A DNA stretch of 64,000 nt from an uncultured Campylobacter sp. (GCA_934718785.1 CAKVAF010000008.1:16742-80741), one strand, 5' to 3'. Shown: positions 27,432 to 37,800, counted from the stretch's first letter. Program-made: numbers and translations. Notes: generated by a model from the letters alone, not told the origin.

Positions 27432-29366
27432 ATGCAAGAAGCAAGGCTCATTTTTAAAGAGAACACGCCTTATTCGCTTGATTTTGAAGACTTTTATTTC
27501 AATTCAAAAGACGGCGTCAAAGAAAGCGAGTTTATCTACATAAAAGCTTATGAATACAAGCAGCAAAATACTTTCATCATCGCCGAGCTTGGCTTTGGCA
27601 TAGGGCTTAATTTTTTCTTAAGTTTAGAACGTTTTGAAAACTCTAAAATACGCCCGCAAAATCTTTTTTATGTGAGTTTAGAAGCCTTTTATATTGAGCC
27701 TGAGCTACTTAGAGAAATCTATCAAAAACTAGGACTTTATGAAAGATTTAAGCCAAATTTAGAGCAATTTTTGAAATTTTATCCTAAAAAAAGGGCTGGG
27801 ATTTACCGTTTTTATTTTAAAAATTGCTTTTTAGATTTAGTTTTTGGCGAGGCTCAAACTATGCTTAAAGAACTTGATTTCAAGGCAAATGTGTGGTTTT
27901 TAGACGGCTTTGCACCCAGTAAAAATCCTTCAATGTTTAATGATGAAATTTTAAAAGAAGTGGCTAGACTTTGTGATAAAAATGCCAAAATTTGCACCTT
28001 TTCAGCCGCCTCTTCTTTAAGAAAGGGCTTAGAAAAGCTAAATTTTAAGGTAGAAAAAGTTGCAGGCTTTAAAAAAAGGCAGATGATAAGGGCTGTTTTT
28101 AAGGGCTTTGATGATGAAAATAAGCAAAATGAGGGCTATTTTGCACGTCCTTTAAATTTAAATCACTCTTTAAACTCTAAATTCTTCAAAAACAAAAAAA
28201 TCGCCATTATAGGAGCTGGCATCGCAGGGGCGAGTTTAGCTTATGAGCTTTCTTTGCGTGGCTTTGAAATAGAAGTATTTGAAAAAGAAAACGCTCTAGC
28301 TTGTGGGGCGAGTGGGAATTTAAGCGGAATTTTAAGCGCGCTTATTTTAAAGCCTGAGGTGAGTTTGGCTAAATTTAGTGAAAATGCCTTTTATGAGGCT
28401 TCGCGCTTTTATAGGCAGGTTCTAGGGCTTGAGATGAAAGGAGTTTTTGAGTTTGCTTATAATGAATTAATGCTTGAGCGTTTTTGTTTGCAAGCGCGAA
28501 ATTCTTTGTTTAAAATAGAAAAAAATCACGCTTTTTTAGAAGATGGCACCACTTTAAAGCCCTTTAAAATAGTGCAAAATCTTTTAAGCCTTTCAAATGC
28601 AAAACTTAATTTAAATGCTGAATTTATAAGCTTTAAGCTTGATGAAAAAAATAAATTTATCTTAAATTTCAAAGATAAGAGCGAGCTAAAAGGCTTTGAT
28701 ACTCTAGTTTTTGCTATGGGAACAGACATTAAAAGCTTTTTAAACTATGATGAAATGAAGCTTAGCAGCGTGCGCGGTCAAGTAACACACGCAAAACCTT
28801 TTTTTAACACGCCTTTTGCTTTAAGTGCTGCGGGCTATCTTTGCCCTGTAAATGATGATTTGCAAGTTTTTGGCGCAAGCTATGATAGGCTAAATCAAAA
28901 TAAAGAGCCTTTAAAAAGCGATGATGAAGCAAATTTAAACAAATTAAGCGAACTTTTAAATAGTTTTGATGATAGAATTTTAAAGGTTTTAAATTTATCT
29001 CAAAACGAGCTTTTAGAAGCAAAAAAAAGCCTAAAAAATATCAAAATCACAGGCTCAAAGGTCGGCTTTCGCTCTTATTCAAGCGATAGATTTCCCATTG
29101 TAGGAGCCTTTTATGATGAGAGTTTTTATAAAAATGCTTATAAATCTTTATTTTGGAGTAAAAACAAGCCCCAAATCATCCCGCCTAAAGCTTTAAGCTT
29201 ATACTTCATCGCAGCTCTTGGCTCAAGAGGCTTTGCTTACAGCATATTAGCAGCGCGCTTTGTTGCAAGCCTTATAAATGACGAACCACTAGGCTTTGAG
29301 GCTAAATTTATCAAAGAAATTCATCCTGCAAGATTTTTAATAAGAAGGCTTAAAAAGGGACTTTGA
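27432..29366 (+). CDS. mnmC: Bifunctional tRNA U34 modification enzyme MnmC
   Basis: 644 residues. The N-terminal half is the SAM methyltransferase ([17 protein letters not shown], then [13 protein letters not shown]); the C-terminal half is the FAD oxidase, starting at about residue 255 with [20 protein letters not shown] and containing [11 protein letters not shown]. Together they convert cmnm5s2U to mnm5s2U at the wobble position. [12 protein letters not shown] near the end is the conserved FAD C-terminal box. Eight bases after amiA, last gene of the long run. mnmA and mnmE are elsewhere in this window. Confidence 0.92.
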   Translation: MQEARLIFKENTPYSLDFEDFYFNSKDGVKESEFIYIKAYEYKQQNTFIIAELGFGIGLNFFLSLERFENSKIRPQNLFYVSLEAFYIEPELLREIYQKLGLYERFKPNLEQFLKFYPKKRAGIYRFYFKNCFLDLVFGEAQTMLKELDFKANVWFLDGFAPSKNPSMFNDEILKEVARLCDKNAKICTFSAASSLRKGLEKLNFKVEKVAGFKKRQMIRAVFKGFDDENKQNEGYFARPLNLNHSLNSKFFKNKKIAIIGAGIAGASLAYELSLRGFEIEVFEKENALACGASGNLSGILSALILKPEVSLAKFSENAFYEASRFYRQVLGLEMKGVFEFAYNELMLERFCLQARNSLFKIEKNHAFLEDGTTLKPFKIVQNLLSLSNAKLNLNAEFISFKLDEKNKFILNFKDKSELKGFDTLVFAMGTDIKSFLNYDEMKLSSVRGQVTHAKPFFNTPFALSAAGYLCPVNDDLQVFGASYDRLNQNKEPLKSDDEANLNKLSELLNSFDDRILKVLNLSQNELLEAKKSLKNIKITGSKVGFRSYSSDRFPIVGAFYDESFYKNAYKSLFWSKNKPQIIPPKALSLYFIAALGSRGFAYSILAARFVASLINDEPLGFEAKFIKEIHPARFLIRRLKKGL

Positions 29367-29527
29367 AGCTTCAAATCATTAAAAAGTGCGCTCAAATTCT
29401 CATTTTTTCATTAAATATTTTTTAAACAAGCCTGTTTTTCGCGCTTTTTTTGATAAAATTTGCAAAAAAACGCTAAATTTTCGCAAATTTTTTTAAAAAA
29501 GCCTTGCAAAAGCTTATAACAATGTGT

Positions 29528-29533
29528 TATAAT
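29528..29533 (+). promoter_or_regulatory. -10 box of hup
   Basis: TATAAT in GTGTTATAATTCGC, 32 bases before the hup ATG; extended TG-type upstream bases and T-rich DNA before it. Expected to be a strong promoter. Confidence 0.75.
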
Positions 29534-29564
29534 TCGCATACTTTATTTCAAAAAAGGAGCTTTT

Positions 29565-29861
29565 ATGACTAAAGCAGATTTCATTTCAAAAGTTGCTCAA
29601 CTTTCTGGGCTTACAAAAAAGGACGCTACAACTGCAACTGACGCTGTTGTGGGTGCAATTACTGAGATTTTAGCAAAAGGTGATAGCATCAGCTTCATCG
29701 GCTTTGGTACATTCTCAACTGCGCAAAGAGCAGCTAGAACTGCTAGAGTGCCAAGCACAGGCAAGACTATCAAAGTTCCTGCGACTAAAGTTGCTAAATT
29801 TAAGGTAGGTAAAAACCTTAAAGAAGCTGTTGCCGCTGGCAAAGTTAAAAAGAAAAAATAA
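29565..29861 (+). CDS. hup: DNA-binding protein HU
   Basis: 98-residue histone-like protein. MTKADFISKVAQLSGLTKKD and FIGFGTFSTAQRAARTAR are canonical, and the DNA-embracing arm RVPSTGKTIKVPATKVAKF keeps the intercalating Pro. The C-terminus is extended by a Lys-rich tail (KVKKKK). Strong TATAAT promoter, AAGGAG box and an intrinsic terminator make it a single-gene unit. cysM follows, as in C. jejuni Cj0913c-Cj0912c (recall). Confidence 0.95.
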   Translation: MTKADFISKVAQLSGLTKKDATTATDAVVGAITEILAKGDSISFIGFGTFSTAQRAARTARVPSTGKTIKVPATKVAKFKVGKNLKEAVAAGKVKKKK

Positions 29862-29867
29862 TTTTTC

Positions 29868-29896
29868 AAAAGGCTAGAGCTTTCTAGCCTTTTTCA
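29868..29896 (+). terminator. Rho-independent terminator of hup
   Basis: 10-bp stem AAAGGCTAGA (29868-29877) with TCTAGCCTTT (29883-29892), running into TTTTT. Confidence 0.85.
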
Positions 29897-29993
29897 AACT
29901 CCTATTTTTATATATTTCAACTTTATTTTAAATTTTATTTTTATCGCTCAATTTATTTTTAAATTTTAATGTTTAAATTTAAAAATAAATTCC

Positions 29994-30009
29994 AAAACAG
30001 CGGCGCGAG
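29994..30009 (+). repeat. Dispersed repeat core, solo copy before cysM
   Basis: AAAACAGCGGCGCGAG followed by TTTTTAC; no TCATTGCGAG modules or inverted end nearby, so a solo end or remnant. Confidence 0.75.
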
Positions 30010-30156
30010 TTTTTACAAATAAGTTTTAAACTCAAATTTAAACTTATTTAATGCTCTATCAAAGGCGTAAAATTATCAAAATTTAGCGTAATTTTATCTC
30101 TTTTAAAGCTTAACATTGTAAAATATCCTTGCAAAAATCTTATTTAAGGAGCTTTT

Positions 30157-31077
30157 ATGAAAGTTTATAACAGCGTTACCGAATTGATCGGTAGGACACC
30201 TCTAGTGGCTTTGAAAGGTTTTGGTGAAAATTTATATGGAAAATGTGAGTTTTTAAACCCAAGTCACTCAGTCAAAGATAGAGCCGCTTATGCGATGATA
30301 AAAAGGGGCTTGGATGAAGGTAAAATCAACAAGGATACAACGATTATCGAATCAACAAGCGGCAATATGGGCATCGCTCTAGCGATGATTGCAGCAAGCT
30401 TAGGACTTAAAATCATCATCACAATGCCTGAGTCTATGAGCTTAGAGCGCCGCGCGATGATGAAGCTTTTTGGTGCGCGCCTCGAGCTAACCCTTGCAAG
30501 TCTTGGTGTTAAAGGTGCTTATGATAAGGCCATTGAGCTTCAAAAGCAAACGCCAAATTCTTTCATCCCAAGTCAGTTTGAAAATGTAGCGAATAAAAAC
30601 GCACACAGAGAACACACTGCGGTTGAAATTCTAAATGATTTAGACGACAAGATCGATTATTTCGTCGCTGGTGTAGGTACGAGTGGGACGATTAGCGGTG
30701 TGGGCGAAGTCTTAAAAGAAAAGCTTGGCGACAAGGTTAAAATCATCGCGATTGAGCCCTCAGCTTCACCACTTCTTAGCGAAGGCAAAGCAGGACCGCA
30801 TAAAATTCAAGGCATAGGTGCAAATATCGTGCCTGAGATCTTAAACCGCTCAGTCATTGATGAGATTAAAACCGTAAGCAATGAAGATGCGATCAAAACA
30901 GCACAAACTTTAGCACGTCAAAATGGGCTTATGGTGGGCATTTCAAGCGGGGCAAATGTTTTCATCGCTAGCGAAATCGCCAAAGCAAATCCTAATAAAA
31001 TCATCGTTACCATGCTTAATGATACCGCAGAGCGCTATCTCTCAACCGATCTTTTTGCGACACTGAGTGATAATTGA
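30157..31077 (+). CDS. cysM: Cysteine synthase B (O-acetylserine sulfhydrylase)
   Basis: 306 residues, PLP fold type II. NPSHSVKDRAAYAM contains the Schiff-base Lys (about residue 44), STSGNMGIALAMIAA the substrate loop, and VAGVGTSGTISGVGEVLKEK the phosphate loop. The 'NP..SVKDR' context and internal substitutions favour the CysM/CysK group making cysteine from O-acetylserine and sulphide. AAGGAG precedes the ATG, and TAAAAT at 30119-30124 may be its -10 box. Confidence 0.92.
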   Translation: MKVYNSVTELIGRTPLVALKGFGENLYGKCEFLNPSHSVKDRAAYAMIKRGLDEGKINKDTTIIESTSGNMGIALAMIAASLGLKIIITMPESMSLERRAMMKLFGARLELTLASLGVKGAYDKAIELQKQTPNSFIPSQFENVANKNAHREHTAVEILNDLDDKIDYFVAGVGTSGTISGVGEVLKEKLGDKVKIIAIEPSASPLLSEGKAGPHKIQGIGANIVPEILNRSVIDEIKTVSNEDAIKTAQTLARQNGLMVGISSGANVFIASEIAKANPNKIIVTMLNDTAERYLSTDLFATLSDN

Positions 31078-31093
31078 TCGCGCGTATTTTTCT

Positions 31094-31124
31094 AAAGCTT
31101 GTGATATTCACACTCACAAGCTTT
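31094..31124 (+). terminator. Terminator of cysM
   Basis: Perfect 11-bp stem AAAGCTTGTGA (31094-31104) with TCACAAGCTTT (31114-31124), then AAGTTTATTT. Confidence 0.75.
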
Positions 31125-31319
31125 AAGTTTATTTAATTTGCGGATAAAATCTGCAAATTCTTTCTGAGTTTCTTTTAATTTTAAAATTTAAAACAAATTT
31201 TTAAAACAAACCCATAAACCCCAGCGCAGGGTTTTAAAAATTATCTTTGGGATTTAATTTTTAGATTGTAGTAAAATTTTTGCAAATTTTTCTCAGTGAT
31301 ACCATGAAATGGTGCAAAA

Positions 31320-31859
31320 TCATTTCTTATTAGCATTTTGCTTCATATCCACATCAAAATAAAAGCCCAAAGGCTTATTTGCATTAAAAAACTTTATGCG
31401 GTAGCGCATAAGATCCATTACACAAGCTGAAAAGATGACTTTTGCACTATATTCATTTTCATTCAGTGCTTGAAATGAAGATGAAATTTCGCCCATATAC
31501 ATATTTAAAGCGTAAATTTTGGCGTTTAAATCTTTAAAACTACCTAGATTGCTGATGATAATCTCGTTTTCTTGCATAGCGCGCAAAGGTTTATTTTTAA
31601 GCTCTACACGCACTAAACGCCCTTGAAATTCATACTCGCAAGCCTTTGTATTTAAATCACACGCCAAAGGCTTTAAATCCTGTGTATCGATAAATTCTCT
31701 AGCCATTTCTTTAGTGTTTTGTGCTAAATTTTGCGCGCTGGGATTTTGTGAGTTTGAGTATTTAAATGCAAAAAAGCCACCGATTAAAAAAATAGCAAAA
31801 AAGATGAGTTTGAGAAAATTTGCACTTTTAAAAGCTTTTTTGGGCGAAAAATTTATCAT
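31320..31859 (-). CDS. Membrane-anchored periplasmic protein of unknown function
   Basis: 179 residues from the ATG at 31859 (a TTG two codons upstream is possible). One N-terminal helix, FLKLIFFAIFLIGGFFAF (about 15-32), then an extracytoplasmic domain with two close Cys (LACDLNTKACEY) and a third in VIFSACVMD. I do not recognise the family; similar proteins stand near cysM and the copper-related genes in C. jejuni (around Cj0910, recall). It is divergent from pgp2 and convergent with cysM. Confidence 0.65.
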   Translation of the reverse strand: MINFSPKKAFKSANFLKLIFFAIFLIGGFFAFKYSNSQNPSAQNLAQNTKEMAREFIDTQDLKPLACDLNTKACEYEFQGRLVRVELKNKPLRAMQENEIIISNLGSFKDLNAKIYALNMYMGEISSSFQALNENEYSAKVIFSACVMDLMRYRIKFFNANKPLGFYFDVDMKQNANKK

Positions 31860-31945
31860 TATCAAGCCTTTTTTTTGAGAGATTGAAGCTGATTTTATTT
31901 TAGCACATTATTGCTAGATTTTAGTTATTTTAACAAAAATTATTG

Positions 31946-31951
31946 TATAAT
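31946..31951 (+). promoter_or_regulatory. -10 box of pgp2-alr
   Basis: TATAAT, 34 bases before the TTG at 31985. It overlaps the first codons of the longer open frame starting at 31943, which argues that the longer frame is not the true start. Confidence 0.7.
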
Positions 31952-31984
31952 TTCGTTTTGAAATTTACACATAGGAGAAAAGTG

Positions 31985-32965
31985 TTGAAAAAAATTTGTA
32001 TTTTTTTGATGATTTTGATAAACTTAGCAAGCCTTAGTGCTGCGGATTTAGCGCGCATTTATCTTAATGAAGGTCTTGAGGCTGTGGGCAGAGAGCTTGA
32101 AAAAGAGCTTGCAAATAAAAGCTTTTGGCTTGAAGAGCTTAAGGGCAAGGATGTGAGCCTAGGTTATTACGATGATGAAGCGACAATCGCTCTTGTAAAT
32201 AAGACAAATAAGACCTTTCGCGTGTATTTGTATCAAAATGGCAAGCTCACGCAAGAGTTTGAGCAAAAAAATGTACTCACAGGACTTATGGGCGATAAAG
32301 AAGTTGAGGGCGATTTAAAAACGCCGATAGGATTTTACGAGCTTGGGCGTCAGTTTGACCCTAAAAATACTTACTATGGGCCTTTTGCTTTTGCGACGAC
32401 TTATCCTAATTTATACGATCAACTTCAGGGCAAAACAGGCGGCGGGATATGGATACATGGTTATCCGCTTGATGGCACACGCTTGGATGAATACAAAACT
32501 AGGGGTTGCGTGGCGCTTTTAAATGATAATCTTCAAAGTTTTGGCAAGCTCATCGCCGGGCGTAAAAATGTCTATGCGATGACCGAAGAAAAGGACGAAG
32601 TGCGCGCAAACGCTGATGAAATCGCTTCTATCGTCGCTTCACTTTTTGAATGGAAGCACAGCTGGACGATAAATGATACCAAAACTTATCTCACATTTTA
32701 CGATGAAAAGGACTTTCGCCGTTTTGATGGAAAGAAATTCAACGAATTTGCAACGATGAAAGAGCGCATTTTTGCTAAAAAAGAGCGCAAAAGCATTAAA
32801 TTTTCTAAAATTTCAATCAGCCCTTACCCAAATGCCAAGGGCGAAAAGATGTTTCGCATAGCTTTTTATGAGGATTATTACGCACCAAGCTATCAATTTA
32901 GGGGCGATAAGCTGCTTTATGTTAAGCTTGATAATGGAAAGATGAAAATCCTAGCAGAACAATAA
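31985..32965 (+). CDS. pgp2: L,D-carboxypeptidase/transpeptidase-like protein Pgp2
   Basis: Peptidoglycan L,D-carboxypeptidase of the YkuD fold that trims tetrapeptides to tripeptides and is needed for helical shape in Campylobacter. WIHGYPLDG and TRGCVALLND form the HxxG...RGC catalytic motif with His and Cys. The C-terminal 120 residues (after KDEVRANADEI) are an NTF2-like substrate-binding part. I choose TTG at 31985: AGGAG (31973-31977) is 7 bases away and the product begins with the signal peptide KKICIFLMILINLASLSAA. The alr gene overlaps its last base, as I recall for C. jejuni Cj0906c-Cj0905c. Confidence 0.88.
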   Translation: MKKICIFLMILINLASLSAADLARIYLNEGLEAVGRELEKELANKSFWLEELKGKDVSLGYYDDEATIALVNKTNKTFRVYLYQNGKLTQEFEQKNVLTGLMGDKEVEGDLKTPIGFYELGRQFDPKNTYYGPFAFATTYPNLYDQLQGKTGGGIWIHGYPLDGTRLDEYKTRGCVALLNDNLQSFGKLIAGRKNVYAMTEEKDEVRANADEIASIVASLFEWKHSWTINDTKTYLTFYDEKDFRRFDGKKFNEFATMKERIFAKKERKSIKFSKISISPYPNAKGEKMFRIAFYEDYYAPSYQFRGDKLLYVKLDNGKMKILAEQ

Positions 32966-34155
32966 TGGCTTTCATAAGACTTGATTTTAAGGCTTACACG
33001 CAAAATTTAACGCAAATTGCCAAAAAAGCAGGGGGCTTTGAAAAGCTCATTTGTGTGTTTAAAAACAACGCTTACGCTCATGGTATAAACTTGCTTTCCC
33101 CCATTGCTAAGGCTTTGGGCGTGAGTTTTATCGCGCTTAAAAATGAAAGAGAGGCTTTAGAGCTTGAGATCTTTTTTGAGTTTTTAAATAAAGCCTCAAA
33201 AAATATCAAAAAAGATTTTTTAAATCCTGCTTTTTTAAATAAAATAAATGAAAGCCACCCCGCTTTTTCTAGCCCAAATTCAGCTTCTAAAACTTCTAAA
33301 ATCTCTAAAAACGCGAGCTTTGAAAATATTTTAATTCTTTCGCATATCCCAAATGGCAAGGAAAATCCCAAATTCATCTACGCAGCTAATGATATAAAGA
33401 GCTTTGAAGCTTTTAAAAAAGGCACAAAGCTTCATCTAGTCATCGATACGGGTATGCACAGAAATGGCGTTTTGCTTAAAGACATAGAAAAAGCCTTTCA
33501 AAAAGCAAGGGCTTTAAAGCTTGAAATCACAGGCATTTTCACACATTTTGCAGGCAGTGATGAAATGGATGCGAGCTTTTTTGTGCAAAGGCAAAAATTT
33601 GATGAAGCTAAAAAAATAGCGCAGAAAGCCGCCCTAAATTTAGGCTTTAAAAAGCTTATTTTTCACGCTTCAAACTCAGCCGCTTTGTTTCGCAGCAGCA
33701 AAATCCCTACTGATGAGCTTTGCCGAGTGGGCTTGGCACAATTTGGCTACAATGATTTTGCTAAACTTAAAAAAGTGCTGAGCCTTTATGCTGAAAAACT
33801 CAGCTCATGCATCCTTGAAAGCCACGAATGCGTAGGCTATGGCGGCAAATTTAGCGCGTCAAAGCCCCTTAAAATCGCCACTTATGATTTAGGTTATGCG
33901 GACGGACTTTTTCGCTTTGATGGTGCTAGTTTTGATCAAAGTTCGCTTTTAAAGCCTAAAGATACTCAAAAACTCACTTTAGCTAATGACAAAAGCTTGC
34001 TGGGGTGTATGTCTATGGATAGTTTTTCGTGCGAGGATGTGGGCGCTCAAGTTTGTGTTTTTAAAGACGCAGATATTTTCGCGCGCTATTTTAACACCAT
34101 TAATTATGAAATTCTAGCCAAACTCAGCCCCTATATTAAGCGCATTTTAGTTTAA
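32965..34155 (+). CDS. alr: Alanine racemase with in-frame insertion
   Basis: PLP enzyme making D-alanine for peptidoglycan. VFKNNAYAHG holds the PLP Lys33, LHLVIDTGMHRNGV and FTHFAGSDEMD the barrel core, and CVGYGGKFSASKP the second catalytic Tyr; CMSMDSFSCEDVG is the conserved C-terminal box. 396 residues against about 330 in C. jejuni (recall). The extra part is a Lys/Asn/Ser-rich block at about 71-120 in the barrel that ends with KNASFEN; its DNA (AAAAACGCGAGCTTTGAAAAT near 33309) looks like a repeat core with six bases missing. The start overlaps the pgp2 stop. Confidence 0.9.
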   Translation: MAFIRLDFKAYTQNLTQIAKKAGGFEKLICVFKNNAYAHGINLLSPIAKALGVSFIALKNEREALELEIFFEFLNKASKNIKKDFLNPAFLNKINESHPAFSSPNSASKTSKISKNASFENILILSHIPNGKENPKFIYAANDIKSFEAFKKGTKLHLVIDTGMHRNGVLLKDIEKAFQKARALKLEITGIFTHFAGSDEMDASFFVQRQKFDEAKKIAQKAALNLGFKKLIFHASNSAALFRSSKIPTDELCRVGLAQFGYNDFAKLKKVLSLYAEKLSSCILESHECVGYGGKFSASKPLKIATYDLGYADGLFRFDGASFDQSSLLKPKDTQKLTLANDKSLLGCMSMDSFSCEDVGAQVCVFKDADIFARYFNTINYEILAKLSPYIKRILV

Positions 34156-34199
34156 ATTCTAAGGAATTTAAAAACTCAAAGGATTTGAAAATAAAATTT

Positions 34200-34311
34200 A
34201 AAACAGCGGCACGAGTTTTTTAATCCAATTATTACGAGCGCTAGCAAAGCAATTTATATTAAATAGCAAAGATAAAAAATGCCTTGCCACGACAAAACTT
34301 TGTTTTGTCTT
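34200..34311. repeat. Composite repeat, partial copy
   Basis: AAAACAGCGGCACGAG (34200-34215) with an ATTACGAGCGCTAGCAAAGCAATTTATA module after it (from about 34230) and a hairpin GACAAAACTTTGTTTTGTC at 34293-34311. No right-hand inverted end. Confidence 0.6.
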
Positions 34312-34370
34312 GCAAAGATAAATTTTAAATCAGATTCTCTAAAAAACACAAAGCTATTTCTTGGCAAAAA

Positions 34371-35390
34371 TCAGCTGATAAAGCCGCTGGCAAGCACCTT
34401 ATCTTTATCATAAAACACCGCCATTTGACCGCTGGCAAGCCCATACACTTCTTCTTTTAAAGCGATTTTTGCGCCGCCATTTGGCAGGATTTGCACATTG
34501 CAAGGCGTGGATTTGCTGCGGTAGCGGATTTTAACCTCGCAATCTAAATTTGTAGCATTATCCACGAAAAGATTGATTTTATCCAGTTCAAATTCTTTGA
34601 TTTTAAGCTCTTCTTTTTTGCCGACGATGATTTGATTGTGCTTAGGATCGATTTTAAGCACGAAATGCGGCTCATGCGCGCCTCGCACCTCAAAGCCGCG
34701 CCTTTTGCCGATAGTATAGTGCATGTAGCCCTCGTGTCTGCCCACGACCTTGCCACTGCTATCAAGCACATCGCCCGGGATATTTGTATCCATAAATTGA
34801 TTTAAAACTTGCACATAAGTATCTTCTACAAAGCAAATTTCAGCACTTTCTTTTTGCGTGGCAAAGCTTTCAAGCTCCTTAATCGTCGCGGCAAAGGCTT
34901 TGACCTCTTCTTTGCGCTTTTCGCCCAGTGGGAAAATGAGATATTTTAGCGCTTCTTTATCAGCACTGGCTAAAAAATAGCTTTGATCCTTAGTCTCATC
35001 GTGCGCGGTTTTGATAAAGCCATCTTCAATGCGCGCGTAATGCCCAGTAGCAAGCTTCTCACAGCCAAGGCTTTTGGCAAATTCAAGCAGTTTGCCAAGC
35101 TTAATAAATCGGTTGCACCAAGCGCAAGGATTTGGCGTTTTGCCCTCTTTGTAGGTATTGACAAAAGGCATATAAACGCGCTCTTTGAAGTCTTCTTGTA
35201 GGTCTAAAATGTGGTGTTTGATGCCTAAGAATTTCGCGGCTTTTTTGACTTTTGCGATGTTTGCTTCGTGATAACCGGGCTTGCCGTGAAGCTTCATATA
35301 ACAGCCCTCGACCTCGTGTCCTTGCTTGAGCAAGGTATAAGCTGTAACGGTGCTATCAACGCCACCGCTCATTGCAACTAAGATTTTCAT
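34371..35390 (-). CDS. mnmA: tRNA-specific 2-thiouridylase MnmA
   Basis: Thiolates U34 of tRNA Lys, Glu and Gln. [19 protein letters not shown] is the PP-loop, [14 protein letters not shown] holds the first catalytic Cys and [12 protein letters not shown] the second; [19 protein letters not shown] follows. 339 residues, normal. AAAGGAAGAG precedes the ATG. It stands alone between a repeat remnant and the LOG gene. Confidence 0.94.
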   Translation of the reverse strand: MKILVAMSGGVDSTVTAYTLLKQGHEVEGCYMKLHGKPGYHEANIAKVKKAAKFLGIKHHILDLQEDFKERVYMPFVNTYKEGKTPNPCAWCNRFIKLGKLLEFAKSLGCEKLATGHYARIEDGFIKTAHDETKDQSYFLASADKEALKYLIFPLGEKRKEEVKAFAATIKELESFATQKESAEICFVEDTYVQVLNQFMDTNIPGDVLDSSGKVVGRHEGYMHYTIGKRRGFEVRGAHEPHFVLKIDPKHNQIIVGKKEELKIKEFELDKINLFVDNATNLDCEVKIRYRSKSTPCNVQILPNGGAKIALKEEVYGLASGQMAVFYDKDKVLASGFIS

Positions 35391-35550
35391 AGCTCTTCCT
35401 TTAAGCTTTTAAAGTCCCTTTAAATAGGGCTTTGCGCTTTGCCAAAATTTGCAAAGGCTTTTTTTAAAGCGTTATTATATCTTAAAAAACATTTACTTTT
35501 TTAAATAAAGGGCTAAAAAAATCTTAAATTTTACAAACCTAAAGTTAAGT

Positions 35551-36171
35551 TTAAAGCAATTCTTGCTTCAAACTTTCAAGGATGAACTCTAAATCATCGC
35601 TGATTTGATATAAGCTCTCATCGCCTTTTGAAATGACTTCAAGCCCCAGCAAAGTGCCTTTGATAAACTCATCAAGTCCTTGCCAAAACTCGCTGCCAAC
35701 GAGAAAAATCGGCACTTTTTTAAAGCCAAGCTGCTTTAAGGTAAGCACTTCTAAAAGCTCATCCAGTGTGCCAAAACCGCCCGCAAAGATCACAAACGCA
35801 AGGCTTTTATCAATGAGCGCCATTTTACGCACGGCTAAGTTTTCAAAAGTGAGATTAAAGCCCACGAATTCGTTTGATTTTTGCTCAAAAGGCAGGTGGA
35901 TATTAAAGCCAATGGATCTTTGACTAAGCTCTAATTTTAGGGCTTTGCATGCTTCATAAGCGCCTAAATTTGCAGCCTGCATAATGCCCCCGCCAGCTCC
36001 ACTTACAACGCTAAAGCCCGCATTCACACACATAAAAGCAAGTTTTCTAGCAAGCTTATAATGCATTGAGCCTTCTTTAAGCCTTGCTGAGCCAAAAAAA
36101 GTGATAGGATTTTTAAGATTTTTAATGCTTGAAAATTTGGCTAAATCCTGCGTGATTTGCTTTTTAAACAA
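35551..36171 (-). CDS. LOG family protein (nucleotide 5'-monophosphate phosphoribohydrolase-like)
   Basis: 206 residues. GAGGGIMQAANLGAYEA and FAGGFGTLDELLEVLT are the two phosphate/ribose motifs of the LOG/'lysine decarboxylase-like' family; the canonical PGGxGTxxE reads AGGFGTLDE here, so the Pro is Ala but the catalytic Glu is kept. Such proteins hydrolyse nucleoside monophosphates in bacteria. The start is TTG at 36171, with AAGGA seven bases before it; no ATG is available near the conserved N-terminus. Confidence 0.82.
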   Translation of the reverse strand: MFKKQITQDLAKFSSIKNLKNPITFFGSARLKEGSMHYKLARKLAFMCVNAGFSVVSGAGGGIMQAANLGAYEACKALKLELSQRSIGFNIHLPFEQKSNEFVGFNLTFENLAVRKMALIDKSLAFVIFAGGFGTLDELLEVLTLKQLGFKKVPIFLVGSEFWQGLDEFIKGTLLGLEVISKGDESLYQISDDLEFILESLKQELL

Positions 36172-36492
36172 TGATTTTCCTTTGATTTTTCTAAAATTGA
36201 ATTTTGATTTTTTCTAAACTTCAAATTGTAAAATAAATTTCTAAATCATCAGCAGCGGTTTTAAAATTTATTTTACAATTTTACAATTTTGTTTTTGTAG
36301 ATTTGGAAATTGCTTTGTTTGTGCTTTATAAATGACGCATTTAGCAAAATGCAAAATAAATTTACAATTGCCTTAAATAGCAAAATGCAAATTATTAAAT
36401 CCAAATTCAAGTCATTTTCGGCTAAAAATAATCTTTTTTAAAGCAAAAAAGCGCTAAAATAAGCGCGCAATTTTTTTTACAAATGAGAAATT
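36172..36492. other. Divergent spacer between LOG gene and ispG
   Basis: AT-rich. ATCATCAGCAGCGGTTTT at 36245-36262 is the second short repeat motif in reverse. No gene, and no clear -10 box I would commit to. Confidence 0.5.
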
Positions 36493-37557
36493 ATGGCTTA
36501 TCAAAGGTTTAAAACAAAGCAAATTAAAGTGGGTAATGTGCTTATAGGAGGGGACGCGCCTATATCCACGCAGTCCATGCTCTTTAGCAAAACGCGCGAC
36601 ATTCAAGGTTGCTTAGAGCAGCTCAACCGCCTTTATTTTGCGGGTGCTGATATCGTGCGCTTAGCCTGCCTTGATATGGTTGATGCAAGAGCGCTTAAAG
36701 AAATTAAGGCGCAAAGCCCCTTGCCTTTGATTGTGGATATTCATTTTAATCACAAATTAGCGGTGTTTTGTGCCGAATTTATCGATGGAGTGCGCATAAA
36801 TCCGGGCAATATAGGCGGCAAGGAAAATGTCAAAGAAGTGGTAAAAGCGTGCAAAGAACGCTCTATACCTATAAGAATAGGCGTCAATCACGGCTCTATT
36901 GAAAAGCAATTTGCCGATAAATACGGATATGGCATTGACGCTATGCTTGAAAGTGCCTTGTATAATATCAATCTTTTAGAGGATTTTGACTTCACAGACA
37001 TTAAAATTTCTATGAAAACTTCGGATGCGCAGAAGACCATAGAAGCTTATGAGCGCTTGCGTCCGCTGTGTGAATATCCTTTTCATCTAGGAGTTACTGA
37101 GGCGGGGACGAAATTTCACAGCACTGTAAAAAGCTCCATAGCCCTTGGAAACTTACTTTTAAAGGGCATTGGCGATACGATGCGAGTATCGATGACGGGC
37201 GAGCTTGAAGAAGAAATTCGCGTGGCTAAAGCGATTTTACAAGATAGCGGGGTGCAAAAAAGCGGGATAAATATCATCTCGTGTCCTACTTGTGGGCGCA
37301 TACAAAGTGATTTGGTAAAAGCCATTAAAATCGTTGAGGAAAAAACTAAGCACATCAAAGAGCCTTTAAATATCAGCGTGATGGGCTGCGTAGTCAATGC
37401 TTTAGGCGAGGCAAAGGGCGCAGATGTCGCCATAGCCTTTGGTAAAGGACAAGGCCTAGTTATAAGACACGGCGAAGTGGTGGCAAAACTTAAGGAAAAC
37501 GAGCTTGTCGAGCGCTTTTTGCTTGAAGTGGAAGATGAAGTCAAAAGCAGGGCTTGA
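36493..37557 (+). CDS. ispG: 4-hydroxy-3-methylbut-2-en-1-yl diphosphate synthase
   Basis: Penultimate step of the MEP isoprenoid pathway. A TIM barrel with [15 protein letters not shown] and the C-terminal 4Fe-4S domain: [12 protein letters not shown] (two Cys) and [13 protein letters not shown] (third Cys). 354 residues, usual bacterial length. Start [14 protein letters not shown] N-terminus ([20 protein letters not shown]). Monocistronic as far as I can see. Confidence 0.95.
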   Translation: MAYQRFKTKQIKVGNVLIGGDAPISTQSMLFSKTRDIQGCLEQLNRLYFAGADIVRLACLDMVDARALKEIKAQSPLPLIVDIHFNHKLAVFCAEFIDGVRINPGNIGGKENVKEVVKACKERSIPIRIGVNHGSIEKQFADKYGYGIDAMLESALYNINLLEDFDFTDIKISMKTSDAQKTIEAYERLRPLCEYPFHLGVTEAGTKFHSTVKSSIALGNLLLKGIGDTMRVSMTGELEEEIRVAKAILQDSGVQKSGINIISCPTCGRIQSDLVKAIKIVEEKTKHIKEPLNISVMGCVVNALGEAKGADVAIAFGKGQGLVIRHGEVVAKLKENELVERFLLEVEDEVKSRA

Positions 37558-37770
37558 GATGAATTATGCAAAGCAAAAAACAGATTACAAAAAAACAAAG
37601 AGCGCATTAGAAAATTTCATAGAAATTTAGTCTAAATTATAAAACTGCGGCTGATATGAAAAACAGGGCGTAAATTTCAAAAAACTAAATGTAGATTGTA
37701 GAATTTACATTTAAAATCACAAATTTTAAATCACAGCTGCGAGCGATGATTTAAAATTCATTCAATTTAA

Positions 37771-37795
37771 AAATCTCGCTTATAAAGCGAGATTT
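37771..37795 (-). terminator. Terminator of the zinc-finger membrane protein gene
   Basis: Perfect 11-bp stem AAATCTCGCTT (37771-37781) / AAGCGAGATTT (37785-37795) with a 3-nt loop. Read on the minus strand it ends in TTTTTAAATTG just after the 37801 stop. It may also stop ispG transcripts. Confidence 0.75.
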
Positions 37796-37800
37796 GAATT

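Noticed and set aside
31943..31984. Longer pgp2 frame starting at TTG 31943
   Set aside because: It overlaps the TATAAT box, lacks a ribosome site and places a basic stretch before the signal peptide; TTG 31985 has AGGAG at seven bases.
37116..37607. 163-codon open frame antisense to ispG
   Set aside because: Shadow of a highly conserved gene; Ser/Leu-rich composition typical of an antisense frame and no ribosome site.
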